Positions 1 to 9,442 of a stretch of DNA of 59,656 nt are shown here, in pieces. The DNA is taken from contig CAIODZ010000029.1 of NCBI GenBank assembly GCA_903857265.1, positions 1 through 59,656 on the forward strand. Direction: 5' to 3'. Position 1 is the stretch's first letter; each line of letters begins with the position of its first letter. The notes below the pieces were generated by a model that worked only from the letters and a program-made list of their open reading frames with translations, did not search any database and was not told where the DNA came from. The stretch is from an uncultured Phycisphaerales bacterium. GTDB lineage: Bacteria > Planctomycetota > Phycisphaerae > Sedimentisphaerales > Anaerobacaceae. The position numbers were made by a program, and so were the translations under genes.

Positions 1-2
1 CC

Positions 3-917
3 GACGTCGTGGCATTAAAGGGCGGGCAAAAGCTCGTGGGGGATATTGTAGCGGAGAGGCACGAGCATATTTACGTGGATGTTGGCGTTACGGTGATAGC
101 GGTGCCGAAGGAGGATGTTCTCGAATATCATTATGACAAAGCCGGAGATATGAATGCTTTGTCGATAGAACAGGCGGCGGAGGCAAATGAGATAAAAGCG
201 GAGCCGGTGACAGGTCGGCTGTATCACACGGGCAAATTCCAGAAGAGAACAATTGAGCAGTGTGTGGCGGAGGTGGGCGAGGCGGTGGTCAAGGTGAGCA
301 GCCCGGCGGGGATGGGGTCGGGTTTTTTCATAAATGAGCAGGGGTATCTTATAACGAATTATCACGTCGTCGAGAAGGAAACAAAGATTGAGGTAACGGT
401 ATTTAAGAAGGCGAAAGACGGCTTCGACAAGAAGGTTTTCAAGGGCGTGCGGATTGAGGCGATAAATCCTTTCGTTGACCTCGCACTTTTGAAGGTCGAG
501 GATTTGGGCGATATGCAGGTGAAGTTTGTTTATCTTGGCGATATTGGCGAGATACGGGCGGGCGAGCAGGTGTTCGCAATCGGTAATCCGCTGGGTCTTG
601 AGCGGACTGTGACCAACGGGGTTATCAGCACGACAAACAGGGCGTTCGAGGGGCTGATTTATTTGCAGACCGACGCTGCGATTAACCCGGGCAATTCAGG
701 CGGGCCTTTGTTTAACCTGTCGGGCGAGGTTATCGGAGTTACGAATATGGGTTACGTATTCCTCGGAGGGCTGGGGTTTGCGATACCTGTGGATTACGTG
801 AAGCATTTTATAGATAACCGTGACGCGTTCGCGTATGACAAAAACAATCCGAATACGGGGTACAGGTATATTCAGCCGGACGGCAGACGCAATAAGGGCA
901 AGCCGAAGATTGATTGA
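3..917 (+). CDS. Trypsin-like serine protease (HtrA/DegP type, no PDZ), 5' end outside window
   Basis: Chymotrypsin-fold protease of the HtrA group. Counting from the GTG at 9, the triad is visible as His119 (ITNYHVV), Asp157 (FVDLALL) and Ser230 (NPGNSGGP), followed by the GxGFAIP strand usual in DegP. No PDZ domain follows; the protein ends about 40 residues after the protease fold. The reading frame is open to the first base, and the first residues (LKGGQKLVGDIV) look like the middle of a beta domain rather than a start, so a signal peptide and the true start probably lie upstream. A periplasmic quality-control role is inferred. The next gene begins 12 bases downstream and is probably cotranscribed. 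Confidence 0.88.
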   Translation, partial: DVVALKGGQKLVGDIVAERHEHIYVDVGVTVIAVPKEDVLEYHYDKAGDMNALSIEQAAEANEIKAEPVTGRLYHTGKFQKRTIEQCVAEVGEAVVKVSSPAGMGSGFFINEQGYLITNYHVVEKETKIEVTVFKKAKDGFDKKVFKGVRIEAINPFVDLALLKVEDLGDMQVKFVYLGDIGEIRAGEQVFAIGNPLGLERTVTNGVISTTNRAFEGLIYLQTDAAINPGNSGGPLFNLSGEVIGVTNMGYVFLGGLGFAIPVDYVKHFIDNRDAFAYDKNNPNTGYRYIQPDGRRNKGKPKID

Positions 918-929
918 TGAAAGGCGCAG

Positions 930-2792
930 ATGAAAATTAGAGCAGCTTTTTCGATTTGTGTTATTTGTGCAGCAGTGACGGCTGGCAACGCGAAGGAGGC
1001 AGGGCTGCCGAAGACGGCGGAGCTTGTCGGGACGGATACAGTGCTGCTTGTGGATATAAGCGATTTTAATCAGTTCAGGACCAAGCTCGAAAAGACCAGT
1101 ATTTATAAGTTATATAATGACCCGTCGATGTCGGCGTTTGTGAAAAACTTTACCGGCAAGGTTCATGAAAAAATAGAGGGTGACAAGGACTCATTTGTAA
1201 AAGGCATACTCGACGCGAACCTTATGCCCGAAGGCCGACTGGCGTTTGTGATGACGGCGGGGCAGCAGGAAATGTCGATGATGCTGATAAGTCAGTGGGG
1301 TCGCAACGTCGGCAAGGTGAGAGATATTATCGAGAAGATAACGGCCAAGTCCGTTGAAAAAGGAGCGCACAGGGGGATTGAGAGCTACCGTGATGTAAAT
1401 ATCATAACGCTGACAACGGTGGCGGCGGAGAAACCGGCGGTTAAAGGCAGCGATGATAATATGGCGGAAAAAACAGGGCCGACATCGCAAAAAGACATTT
1501 ATTGTTTTGTCGGTGATTGCCTGGTAATTGCAAGCGACGCAGAGGCGGTAAAGTTCGTTGTTTCACAGATTAAGGGCGCGGGGGCTTCATCGCTGGCGGG
1601 CGATACGGATTACACAGCGACGATGGGAGCAGTCGGGCCATATCATGACGCTGATGTATATGTTAGTTTCAAACGATTGATAAAACAGATGACCGATGGT
1701 GACACGACGGGCGAATCACAGAAGGAGATTGCCAATCTTGGTCTTGACGGAGCGGGGGGGCTTGGGTTTTCTGCCAGCATTGCGCCGGACGCGGACAATA
1801 TGGCTCGCGGGAAGATTTTTTTGAGGACGACCGGGATGAGGAAGGGCATTTTTAAAATGCTGGAGATGCGTTCCGACCCGGTGCGTGTTCCACGATTTGT
1901 GCCTGCGTCGGCGTGCTCGGTGAGTTTTTTGAACCTGGATATCAAGCGGGCGTATGACGAGCTATGCAGCATAATTTACGGATTTGACCCGACGACGGCG
2001 CTGCTGCTTCAGCAGCCGATTCCGGGGACGGGGTCGGATAGTGAGCCGGGGATATCCATCAGGCCCGACATAATAGAATATCTTGGCACGGAGGTTGTGA
2101 TTGCACAGAGCGTAAACAAGCCGTTTTCTAAGGATAAAGAGCCGACGGATATTTATATAGCCGTGAGTGTGAATAATCGGGCGGCGCTGGAAAAGTCATT
2201 GTCGCTTATTCACAAGCGGCTGATTGCGCCGAACAATCCTGAGCCGACGCGTGAATTACTTGGATACACGCTTTATCTTATTGGGCCGGCGGGAGTGCCT
2301 GTTTTGGGCGGGTCTGTGCCGATGGTGGAGGCGGGTCCACAGCGTGCGACGCCGAAGGGGGAGCGGCTGGCTTTTACGATTACTGATACGCATTTGATTT
2401 TCGGGCCGGAGCCGGCGGTTGAGCGAGCGATAAGGACTTTGGGTGGTGCGGAAAACGAGCCGGTGAGTACGGCGAAGTGGTTTAACATCGCCAAAGCGGC
2501 GGTGCCTTCGGTTGTGGGGTCGGCTGGATTTGAGGATAACGCGGCGTCTGGGGAATTATTGTGGTGGATGCTGAAGGAGAACGGCAAATCACGGCGGGCT
2601 TCTTCTATGGGAATGGGGCCGGCGGCGGCTGTTATGGCGGGGCCTGGCGCATGGGATTTCGCGGACTTTAGTTTGCTGCCTGAGTTTGACGCGGTGAAAA
2701 AGTATTTCGGCCTGTCGGCGGGCTATGGAATCAGCAGGCCCGACGGGTTTTTCTTCGAGTTCAAATACCTTAATCCTCAAGGCAAGAACTGA
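930..2792 (+). CDS. Secreted protein of unknown function (620 aa)
   Basis: I do not recognise a characterised family. The first 21 residues form a typical Sec signal peptide (KIRAAFSICVICAAVTAGNA, then KEA). The rest is a large soluble domain without further membrane segments, rich in Gly/Ala/Asp, with a repeated pattern of phrases such as LAFVMTAG, CLVIASDAEAV and LAFTITDTHLIFG that recalls planctomycete DUF3352-like exported proteins; that resemblance is only an impression. It starts 12 bases after the protease stop with a weak AAAGGCG ribosome site, so it probably shares the protease transcript and may be its substrate or partner, which is inference. Confidence 0.75.
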   Translation: MKIRAAFSICVICAAVTAGNAKEAGLPKTAELVGTDTVLLVDISDFNQFRTKLEKTSIYKLYNDPSMSAFVKNFTGKVHEKIEGDKDSFVKGILDANLMPEGRLAFVMTAGQQEMSMMLISQWGRNVGKVRDIIEKITAKSVEKGAHRGIESYRDVNIITLTTVAAEKPAVKGSDDNMAEKTGPTSQKDIYCFVGDCLVIASDAEAVKFVVSQIKGAGASSLAGDTDYTATMGAVGPYHDADVYVSFKRLIKQMTDGDTTGESQKEIANLGLDGAGGLGFSASIAPDADNMARGKIFLRTTGMRKGIFKMLEMRSDPVRVPRFVPASACSVSFLNLDIKRAYDELCSIIYGFDPTTALLLQQPIPGTGSDSEPGISIRPDIIEYLGTEVVIAQSVNKPFSKDKEPTDIYIAVSVNNRAALEKSLSLIHKRLIAPNNPEPTRELLGYTLYLIGPAGVPVLGGSVPMVEAGPQRATPKGERLAFTITDTHLIFGPEPAVERAIRTLGGAENEPVSTAKWFNIAKAAVPSVVGSAGFEDNAASGELLWWMLKENGKSRRASSMGMGPAAAVMAGPGAWDFADFSLLPEFDAVKKYFGLSAGYGISRPDGFFFEFKYLNPQGKN

Positions 2793-2832
2793 TAACCGGT
2801 AATTGATTATCGATGATTTGCCGCGATTGCAC

Positions 2833-2862
2833 TTGACCGGGAAGCGGTCTTTACCCTAAAAT
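2833..2862 (+). promoter_or_regulatory. Sigma70-type promoter for efp
   Basis: TTGACC, an 18-base spacer and TAAAAT (each box 5 of 6 to consensus) place a start site near 2869, about 42 bases before the efp GTG. It lies in the only gap between the upstream secreted-protein gene and efp, so efp is likely transcribed on its own. Confidence 0.55.
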
Positions 2863-2910
2863 AGGCCATTTATTGATTATTGAAGAAAATAGCTTCTATA
2901 GGAGAATGTT

Positions 2911-3471
2911 GTGAAGGCAAGTGAAATGCGACCCGGTATGGCCGTTAAGATGAATGGCCAGTTGTATATTTGTGTCAAGTTTGCTCATGTGACGCCCGGC
3001 AACCTGCGGGCGTTTGTGCAGGCCAAACTCAAGAGGATTTCCGACGGCACCATTGTCGAGAATCGTTTACGCGCCACGGAGGAACTTGAGCAGGCGTATC
3101 TTGATAAGCGAGAGATGGAATACCTTTACTCGGACAGCCACGGGCACGTTCTGATGGATACAAAGACGTTTGACCAGATAACGGTTCCGAACGAGATAAT
3201 CGGCGACCTGATAAAATTCTTCAAACCCAATACGATGCTGACGGCAATGCTGAATAACGGCAACGTGGTAAGTATCGAAATTCCCAAGACGGTGGAACTG
3301 ACTGTTACGGAAACGACGCCCCAGCCAAAAGGCGCGACTGTTACAAACCAGATGAAAGACGCCGATTTGGAGACGGGCCTGAGAATAAGGGTGCCGCCTT
3401 TTATCGAAGTCGGCGAGGTGGTTCGCATCAACACCGAAGATGGCTCATACCTCGGCAGGGCAACCAAGTAG
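2911..3471 (+). CDS. efp: Elongation factor P
   Basis: Three-domain translation factor that rescues ribosomes stalled on proline runs. Length (186 aa) and all three beta-barrel regions fit: KOW-like N domain (1-62), OB domain (67-125) and C-terminal OB domain with GLRIRVPPFIEVGEVVRINTxxGxY. GTG start, with AGGAG eight bases upstream. The oddity is the tip loop: where E. coli has PGKGQAF with modified Lys34, this protein has TPGNLRAF, so the aligned residue is Asn31. No epmA/epmB or earP lies nearby. It may therefore act unmodified or use another residue (Arg33 is two positions along), which is inference. Confidence 0.95.
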   Translation: MKASEMRPGMAVKMNGQLYICVKFAHVTPGNLRAFVQAKLKRISDGTIVENRLRATEELEQAYLDKREMEYLYSDSHGHVLMDTKTFDQITVPNEIIGDLIKFFKPNTMLTAMLNNGNVVSIEIPKTVELTVTETTPQPKGATVTNQMKDADLETGLRIRVPPFIEVGEVVRINTEDGSYLGRATK

Positions 3472-3500
3472 AAACCCGGCATTTTGCCATTTACTGCAAT

Positions 3501-4376
3501 TTAATGAATCACCTTGTTGAGGGGGTAGGTGATTATTCCTGAAGCGCCGGCGCGTTTGAGAGCGGGGACGAGGGAACGTTCGATTTTGGCGTCGATAATC
3601 ACTTCAATGGCGATGTAATTAGGGTCCGCCAAGGACGAAATAGTGGGGCTTTTTTCCGAGGGCAGGACTTTCAATATTTTGTCGAGATTGGTCTTTTCGA
3701 TATTCATTTTGAGGCCGACCATGTTGCGGGCGTCGATGGCGGCATTTAGTAGGATGGCGATGTTTTCGATTTTTTCCTTTTTGAATTTGTTTTGCCATGC
3801 CTGTTTGTTGGCGATAAATCGCGTTGTTGAGGTTATGACGGTATCGACAATCCGCAGGTTATTGGCGACGAGGGAGTTTCCGGTTTCAGTAAGCTCGACA
3901 ATCGCATCGACGAGGCGGGCTTTGACTTCGGTTGCACCCCAGCTAAATTCGATTTTGACGTCGATATTTTTGTCGGCGAAGAATTTTTTAGTTACGTTGA
4001 CCAGTTCGGTGGCGATGATTCCGCCTTTGAGGTCCTGTGCCTTCTGGATTTTCGATTCTTCGGGAACGGCCAGCACCCATCTTGTGGGTTTGCTTGTGGC
4101 TTTGCTGTAACCGAGCTGGCAGACCTCGATTACGTCGGAGTTGTTTTCCATTATCCAGTCGTGTCCTGTGATTCCAGCATCGAGGACGCCGTCGGCGACG
4201 TACCGGCTCATTTCCTGGGCGCGAAGCATTGTAGGCCTTATCTGGTCGTCGTCGATGGCGGGCAGATAGCTTCTGTCGGATTCGGTGATGTTGAAGCCGG
4301 CCTTGGCGAAAAGTTCGATGGTTGCTTTTTGTAAGCTTCCTGCGGGGATACCTAATTTTAAAACTTCCTGTGACAT
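3501..4376 (-). CDS. hisG: ATP phosphoribosyltransferase, long form
   Basis: First enzyme of histidine synthesis, joining ATP and PRPP. The 291-residue length matches the long (HisZ-independent) class: two periplasmic-binding-like catalytic subdomains (LGIPAGSLQ at 7-15, GITGHDWI near 68, VELTETGNSL near 159 as the PRPP loop) and a C-terminal ACT-like HisG_C domain of about 75 residues (from NMVGLKMN) that binds histidine for feedback control. It follows the HhH gene by 28 bases on the same strand and is the last gene of the nusA-infB-rbfA transcript, convergent with efp. hisH and hisF lie elsewhere in the window, so his genes are scattered. Confidence 0.96.
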   Translation of the reverse strand: MSQEVLKLGIPAGSLQKATIELFAKAGFNITESDRSYLPAIDDDQIRPTMLRAQEMSRYVADGVLDAGITGHDWIMENNSDVIEVCQLGYSKATSKPTRWVLAVPEESKIQKAQDLKGGIIATELVNVTKKFFADKNIDVKIEFSWGATEVKARLVDAIVELTETGNSLVANNLRIVDTVITSTTRFIANKQAWQNKFKKEKIENIAILLNAAIDARNMVGLKMNIEKTNLDKILKVLPSEKSPTISSLADPNYIAIEVIIDAKIERSLVPALKRAGASGIITYPLNKVIH

Positions 4377-4404
4377 TTTATATTCTTTCGAAAAGTCGCA
4401 TTAT

Positions 4405-5055
4405 TTACGGATTTTTTTGTGTTTTCTTTTTTGTTTTTGGCGGCTGTTTTTTTGGTGATTCGCTTTCGCGCCTGAGGAGCGAGTAAAATTCACGGGCGTT
4501 TTTGATTGAAATCAGCCGGCAGAGAAACCCTTCGATTTCCTCGTAAGTGGCTTCGGCGTGAATAAACTGGCCGGTTTTGAGAAATTCAATCATTTTCGGA
4601 GTGAGTGGTATGGCGTGGCCCTGCATTGAGGTGAGCATGCAGTAATCGACGGCGAAGGGGGTTGCGCCGTTGAGCTTTTCGAGCAGTATTTTTGTGGGCC
4701 TTTTGCCTAATTTACGGAGCGACTGCAGGCCGAGCATATTGTGTTTGTTGAATACGGCGTTAAGCACGCTGACGAGTGTGGCGGCGATGCTGCGTGCCGG
4801 CTCGAAATCCGGACCGAGGACTTCGATTATTTCCTCGATGGTTGCCACCCGCAAATCATTCCAGTCAACAAAGTAGTCCTTGAGCTTTTTAATCGCTGCC
4901 TGCGCGTGCGATTCCGTGAGGTTTTCGCTTACGATGGCGAAGACGAGTGCGTCAACGGGCTCATCGTATTCAACATGGTGATGCTTGCCCGGTTTTCGCT
5001 TCAGTGAGCGATATAGTTTTTGAATTTTTTTTGAGTATTCTTTACTGTCTTTCAT
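4405..5055 (-). CDS. Helix-hairpin-helix (endonuclease III-like fold) protein, probably non-catalytic
   Basis: About 216 aa, all-alpha, with the HhH-GPD order of helices; the hairpin region is LRKLGKRPTKILLEKLNGAT followed by FAVDYCMLTSMQGHAIPL. In endonuclease III the hairpin carries a catalytic Lys (GVGRKTA) and a later Asp (VDTH); here the aligned positions are hydrophobic and Pro/Thr, and there are no iron-sulfur cysteines. A repair glycosylase activity is therefore doubtful. The C-terminal tail is very Lys/Pro-rich. Two starts are possible: ATG at 5055, chosen because residues before it look non-native, or a TTG at 5130 that overlaps the rbfA stop (TTGA) and has AGGAG five bases upstream. 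Confidence 0.72.
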   Translation of the reverse strand: MKDSKEYSKKIQKLYRSLKRKPGKHHHVEYDEPVDALVFAIVSENLTESHAQAAIKKLKDYFVDWNDLRVATIEEIIEVLGPDFEPARSIAATLVSVLNAVFNKHNMLGLQSLRKLGKRPTKILLEKLNGATPFAVDYCMLTSMQGHAIPLTPKMIEFLKTGQFIHAEATYEEIEGFLCRLISIKNAREFYSLLRRESESPKKQPPKTKKKTQKNP

Positions 5056-5126
5056 AAGTATCCCGTGGCACCCCTTCCTTAGGGGTGAAAACGCGGCCAG
5101 GACGGCCATGCCGGCAAATATAACAA

Positions 5127-5513
5127 TCAACCGTGCTCCTGGTCAATGGAATCTTTGTCTTTGAACTCACCGGCCAGGTCGTCAATGAGTCTCATAGTTT
5201 CGATGGTTTTCTTGAAATTTTCGTCCTTGTGGAGAGTTATAACGGGGCAGAACCTGCTTTTAATCTGTTCTGCAAGAAGCATCTGGATTCGTCTTCTGGC
5301 ATGGAGAATCGCGATGAAGGTTTTTTTCTGGGCGGTTTCGGTGCCGCCGAACATGCTGAGATAGACGTGGGCGATGTGCATATCCGCGGAGACATCGACC
5401 TTTGTGACGCTGACAAGTGATTCTATTCGCGGGTCGCTGAGGTGATTTGCGATGGCGTCACTAACGGCCTCCCTTACGACGCGTGCGATTTTCTCCTGTC
5501 TTCTCGTGGGCAT
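5127..5513 (-). CDS. rbfA: Ribosome-binding factor A
   Basis: Small KH-fold protein that assists late 16S rRNA processing and 30S maturation. It begins with the usual TRRQEKIARVVREAVSDAI, continues with a core RIESLVSVTKVDVSADMHIAHVYLSMFG and the helix near RRRIQMLLAEQIKSR, and ends with a short acidic tail. Length of 128 aa is normal. It lies 20 bases downstream of infB, the order found in most bacteria. Its end contains an AGGAG that could serve the downstream gene. Confidence 0.96.
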   Translation of the reverse strand: MPTRRQEKIARVVREAVSDAIANHLSDPRIESLVSVTKVDVSADMHIAHVYLSMFGGTETAQKKTFIAILHARRRIQMLLAEQIKSRFCPVITLHKDENFKKTIETMRLIDDLAGEFKDKDSIDQEHG

Positions 5514-5533
5514 AATAGTATAAAGAGCGATAC

Positions 5534-8134
5534 CTACTGGAGGGTTCTCGCTATCTTCTGTATTTCATAAAGTTCAAATACGTCATTTTCTTTCAGGTCG
5601 TCGAAGCGGGCGAGTTTGATGCCGCATTCGAGGCCGGCCTTTACTTCGCTGGCGTCGTTTTTGAAGTGCTTGAGCGATTCGATGGTCATATTGTCGCGTA
5701 TGACGATATTGTCGCGTATGAGACGAATTTTCGCATTCTTTTTGACGACGCCGTCGTTGACCATGCAGCCGGCGATTGTTCCGACCTTTGAGACCTTGAA
5801 GGTTGTTCTGACGACGGCTCTGCCGATGGTTTTTTCGCGTTCTTCCGGTTCGAGCAGGCCGACCATCGATTTCTGGAGGTCTTCGGTAATGCGGTAGATG
5901 ATGTTGTAGAACCTGATATCGACGCCTTTTTTCTCGGCCATTTTGGCGACGAGTTCGTCTGCGACGACGTTGAAGCCGATGATGATAGCGTTGGATGCCT
6001 CGGCGAGGACGACGTCGCCCTCGGTGATGCCGCCGGTGCCGGCGTGCAGAATCTTGAGTTTGACTTCGGCGGTGCTCAATTCTGAGAGATATTTCATCAG
6101 TACGTCCACCGAGCCCTGAACGTCGGCGCGGATGATGAGATTAAGCTCTTTAACGGTTCCGGCTTTAATATGGGTGAAGAGGTTATCGAGGGTAATCTGA
6201 GTTCTTTTGGCGAGAGCGCCTTCTCTCTGAAGCATTTGATTTTCGTCGGCGGCGGCCTTGGCCTTGTTAATGTCATTAAGGATGTAGAATCTGTCGCCGG
6301 CGTTGGGGACAAACTGAAGACCACTAACCTCGACTGGGGTTGAGCTTGTTGCTGATTTGACGCTTTTGCGGAAGCCGTCTTTGAGGGTTTTGACCCTGCC
6401 GTAGGCGCAGCCGGCGAGGATTATGTCGCCCTTGGTCATAACGCCTTCTTTGATAAGCACAGTGGCGACGGGGCCTCTGGTTTGCGAGAGATGTGCCTCG
6501 ACGACCCAGCCGGTGGCGGGTATGGTGTCGTCGGCTTTAAGATCGAGCAGTTCGGCGACGTAATCGAGGTGTTCGAGCAGGTCGGCGATACCTACGCCGG
6601 TTGTTGCACTTGTTTTGACGATTTCTGTTGTTCCGCTCCATTCTACGGGAATCAGCTCGTGTTCCGCCAGTTGTGAGTAAACGCGGTTAATATCGCTTCC
6701 GGGCAGGTCGATTTTGTTTAGCGCGACGATAACGGGGACATTGGCCGCTTTTGCGTGGTGAATTGCTTCGATTGTCTGGGGCATTACGCCATCACCCGCA
6801 GCGACGACGAGCACGACGACATCGGTCATAGTCGCGCCTCTTGCCCGCATAGCCGTAAACGCCTCGTGGCCCGGCGTGTCGAGGAATGTTACTTTGCCTT
6901 TTCCGACGTTTACCTGATAAGCGCCGATATGCTGTGTGATCCCGCCTGCTTCGCCTGCGGTAACATTTGTGGAGCGAATTTTATCCAGCAAACTTGTTTT
7001 GCCGTGGTCAACGTGGCCGAGCATAGTGGCGATAACGGGGCGTCGTTTGAGGTTGGGTCTGGGTCTGTTTTCAAATTCTGTTTTTATCTGGTCTTCAAGG
7101 GAGGCCTTGTGTTCGACGTGCAATTCGATGCCCAACTCCATTGATACAAGCTCTGCGACTTCTGTGCTGATAACCTGGTTAGCGGTGGCAATGACGTTTT
7201 GCCGCAACAGTTTGGCGATTATGTCCGAGACCTTGACGGCCAGCGCCGCGGCCAAACTTTTAACGGTAATGGGTTCGGTAATCGAGGCAGATGTAGGTTT
7301 AACTACGGGCTGTGCGGCTTCAGGGTGGGTTTTTGATGTGATTTTACGCAGCGGCCTGAGTCGTAAACCTTCGCTTCCTGCGGCATCGAGCCGGGCTCGT
7401 CTTTCTTCTAAATCTTTCTCTCGCCTCTGGGTAATCAGCTTGGTTTTTTTAACGGTTTCGGTTTCGTATTCGGTTCGCCGGCGACCATGCGTTCGTTCTT
7501 TTGGTTTTTTGGTAGCGACCTGTCCACCCCTGACCGGTGCGCTGGTATCTTCATCCTCGGAGGCCATCAAAGGCGAGGTTACGGGCATATCGTACCTCGG
7601 CTTTGGTCTCGGTCGTCGCATTGTGGGCGCAGGTTCCGGCGCCTCGATGCGCACGACCTGCGGGCCTGTAAGTTTGGCCGGCTCGGGTTTTTCGAGCATA
7701 GGGCCGGCGGGTATGATTGGTTCCGGCTTTGGCGGTTCGATTCTGGCGGCGGCGCGTCTCGGCTGAGGCGGGGCGGGTTTGTCGGCGGCAGGTGTCGGCT
7801 CAGCCGGTGTTTCCAAAGCCGGCGGCGCTTCCTGAATCTCGGCAACAACGGGCGTTTCCTGCGGTATTTCGGCAGTGGTCGGCTCCGCTTCGGCGGTTTT
7901 TTTACCTCTTGATTTTCTGACACGGGCTTTTTCGAGGTCAACCTTCTGGGCGGTTTCGATGGCGGTGGTATGGTCTCCCTCGCTGAACCATTCTTTTATA
8001 GTGGCCGCAAGCCCGGCGGAGATAGTGGCCATGTGGTTTTTGATGTCAAGCCCCTCATCCTGGCACTTTTTCATAATAGCGGTGCTTGAGACACCAAGTT
8101 CGCGAGCCAACAAATATACTCTTGTTATGGCCAC
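5534..8134 (-). CDS. infB: Translation initiation factor IF-2
   Basis: GTPase that brings initiator tRNA to the 30S subunit. Order of domains: a first IF2_N motif (residues 3-53), a disordered Pro/Glu/Lys-rich linker (about 80-285), a second IF2_N (288-340), then the G domain with GHVDHGKT (373-380), DTPGH (419-423) and NKID (473-476), followed by domains II, III and the fMet-tRNA-binding C domain. 866 aa is usual for a long IF-2. The start is GTG at 8134, with GGGAG about ten bases upstream; homology begins at once with [16 protein letters not shown]. It follows nusA by 20 bases. Confidence 0.98.
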   Translation of the reverse strand: MAITRVYLLARELGVSSTAIMKKCQDEGLDIKNHMATISAGLAATIKEWFSEGDHTTAIETAQKVDLEKARVRKSRGKKTAEAEPTTAEIPQETPVVAEIQEAPPALETPAEPTPAADKPAPPQPRRAAARIEPPKPEPIIPAGPMLEKPEPAKLTGPQVVRIEAPEPAPTMRRPRPKPRYDMPVTSPLMASEDEDTSAPVRGGQVATKKPKERTHGRRRTEYETETVKKTKLITQRREKDLEERRARLDAAGSEGLRLRPLRKITSKTHPEAAQPVVKPTSASITEPITVKSLAAALAVKVSDIIAKLLRQNVIATANQVISTEVAELVSMELGIELHVEHKASLEDQIKTEFENRPRPNLKRRPVIATMLGHVDHGKTSLLDKIRSTNVTAGEAGGITQHIGAYQVNVGKGKVTFLDTPGHEAFTAMRARGATMTDVVVLVVAAGDGVMPQTIEAIHHAKAANVPVIVALNKIDLPGSDINRVYSQLAEHELIPVEWSGTTEIVKTSATTGVGIADLLEHLDYVAELLDLKADDTIPATGWVVEAHLSQTRGPVATVLIKEGVMTKGDIILAGCAYGRVKTLKDGFRKSVKSATSSTPVEVSGLQFVPNAGDRFYILNDINKAKAAADENQMLQREGALAKRTQITLDNLFTHIKAGTVKELNLIIRADVQGSVDVLMKYLSELSTAEVKLKILHAGTGGITEGDVVLAEASNAIIIGFNVVADELVAKMAEKKGVDIRFYNIIYRITEDLQKSMVGLLEPEEREKTIGRAVVRTTFKVSKVGTIAGCMVNDGVVKKNAKIRLIRDNIVIRDNMTIESLKHFKNDASEVKAGLECGIKLARFDDLKENDVFELYEIQKIARTLQ

Positions 8135-8154
8135 TGCTGAGACACTCCCAAAAA

Positions 8155-9390
8155 TCAGGTTTGGTTAGGGCTGTCGGTCGAGGATGGCTGCTGCGCTTGT
8201 TCCTGCAGCAGTTCTTCGGCTTGTTTTTGTTTATTATCAGCCGCAAGTTTTTTGGCTTCTTCGACAGCTACGGCAATGAGCTGCCTGGCAAGTTCCGGTT
8301 TTATATTGAGTTCCGTTACCAAGGGCTCAGCGCCGACATCATCCAGGTCGAGAATCGATATGATACCCAGCGCAATAAGTTTATCAACGAGGGTATCATC
8401 TGCACCCTCGATGCTTTTAACGCATTTAGTTAGTCGTTCGATGCCCTGGTTGTATTCATCTGGGGTGAGGATATCGATATCCCAGCCGGTGAGACGGGCT
8501 GCGAGCCGGACGTTCTGACCGTGCTTACCTATAGCCAAACTAAGCTGATCCTCATCGACGACGACGGTAGCCCTGCCGAGTTCGAAGCACAGTGCGATTT
8601 CGCTGACCTTTGCGGGCATAAGACCGTTGGTAATGAAGACCTGTGACGAATCGCTCCATCGGACGATGTCGATTTTTTCGCCGCCAAGCTCATCGACGAT
8701 ATTTTTTATTCTGCTGCCGCGGACGCCCACGCAGGCACCGACGGGGTCAACCTTTTCGTCAAGTGAAGCGACGGCGACCTTTGTGCGGTAGCCGGCTTCG
8801 CGGGCAAGCGCCCTTATTTCGATAATTTCCTCGGCTATTTCGGGGACTTCCTGCTCAAAGAGCCGGCGGATGAAGTCCGGGTGGGTCCTCGACAGGATGA
8901 TTTTAACCTGGTTTGAGACCTCTTTGACTTCGAGAATGAGGCACCTGATTCTTTCGCCCGGCCTGTGGGTTTGGCCAACGATTTGCTCGCCCTTTGGCAT
9001 AAACGCTTCGGTGCGGTGGTCCAAGCCGATGACGAGAGAGCCGCCTTCGTATCGGACTACGGTACCGCTGATGATTTCACCTTTTCGCTGTGCGAACTCG
9101 GTGTAAATGCTGTCTCTTTCGTCGGCCTTGATTTTCTGCACCATAACCTGCCTGGCGGTCTGGGCGGATATTCGGCCAAGCTGATTGATATTGATTGGCT
9201 GCTTATCTTTGATGGCGGTAACCTGGCCGTTGGTTCGGTCAATCGAGACGGTAATTTCGCTTTCGGGTGTTCCGAAATGCTTCCTTATAGCGGAAACCAT
9301 TGCCTCCTCAAGGTCGGCAAAGATGGATTCCTTGTCGATATTCTTGTCTCTGGCTACGTTTTCGACTATTCTAAGTAATTCCTGGTTCAT
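8155..9390 (-). CDS. nusA: Transcription termination/antitermination protein NusA
   Basis: RNA polymerase-binding elongation factor. N-terminal domain (about 1-125), S1 domain (about 130-200, GEIISGTVVRYEGGSLVIGL), KH1 with GACVGVRGSRIKNIVDEL (near 218-236), KH2 with AIGKHGQNVRLAARLTGWDI (near 286-305), and one C-terminal helix-hairpin-helix repeat (331-370) before a Gln/Ser-rich tail. Start ATG at 9390 is preceded by GAAGGA. The usual upstream neighbour rimP is absent; instead a terminator ends just 25 bases before the gene, so nusA needs read-through or a promoter I cannot see. Confidence 0.97.
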   Translation of the reverse strand: MNQELLRIVENVARDKNIDKESIFADLEEAMVSAIRKHFGTPESEITVSIDRTNGQVTAIKDKQPININQLGRISAQTARQVMVQKIKADERDSIYTEFAQRKGEIISGTVVRYEGGSLVIGLDHRTEAFMPKGEQIVGQTHRPGERIRCLILEVKEVSNQVKIILSRTHPDFIRRLFEQEVPEIAEEIIEIRALAREAGYRTKVAVASLDEKVDPVGACVGVRGSRIKNIVDELGGEKIDIVRWSDSSQVFITNGLMPAKVSEIALCFELGRATVVVDEDQLSLAIGKHGQNVRLAARLTGWDIDILTPDEYNQGIERLTKCVKSIEGADDTLVDKLIALGIISILDLDDVGAEPLVTELNIKPELARQLIAVAVEEAKKLAADNKQKQAEELLQEQAQQPSSTDSPNQT

Positions 9391-9414
9391 TTGTTTATGC
9401 TTCCTTCAAGCAAT

Positions 9415-9442
9415 AAAAAAAAAGGAAACCATACCGGTTTCC
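9415..9442 (-). terminator. Intrinsic terminator between the structured unit and nusA
   Basis: On the minus strand GGAAACC, a five-base loop GGTAT and GGTTTCC form a perfect seven-bp stem followed at once by nine T. It ends the unit at 9443-9719, or acts as an attenuator within a long nusA leader. Confidence 0.8.

Noticed and set aside
6936-7766. Long plus-strand frame of 276 codons
   Set aside because: Antisense to infB in its repetitive linker; no ribosome site and residue make-up of a shadow frame.
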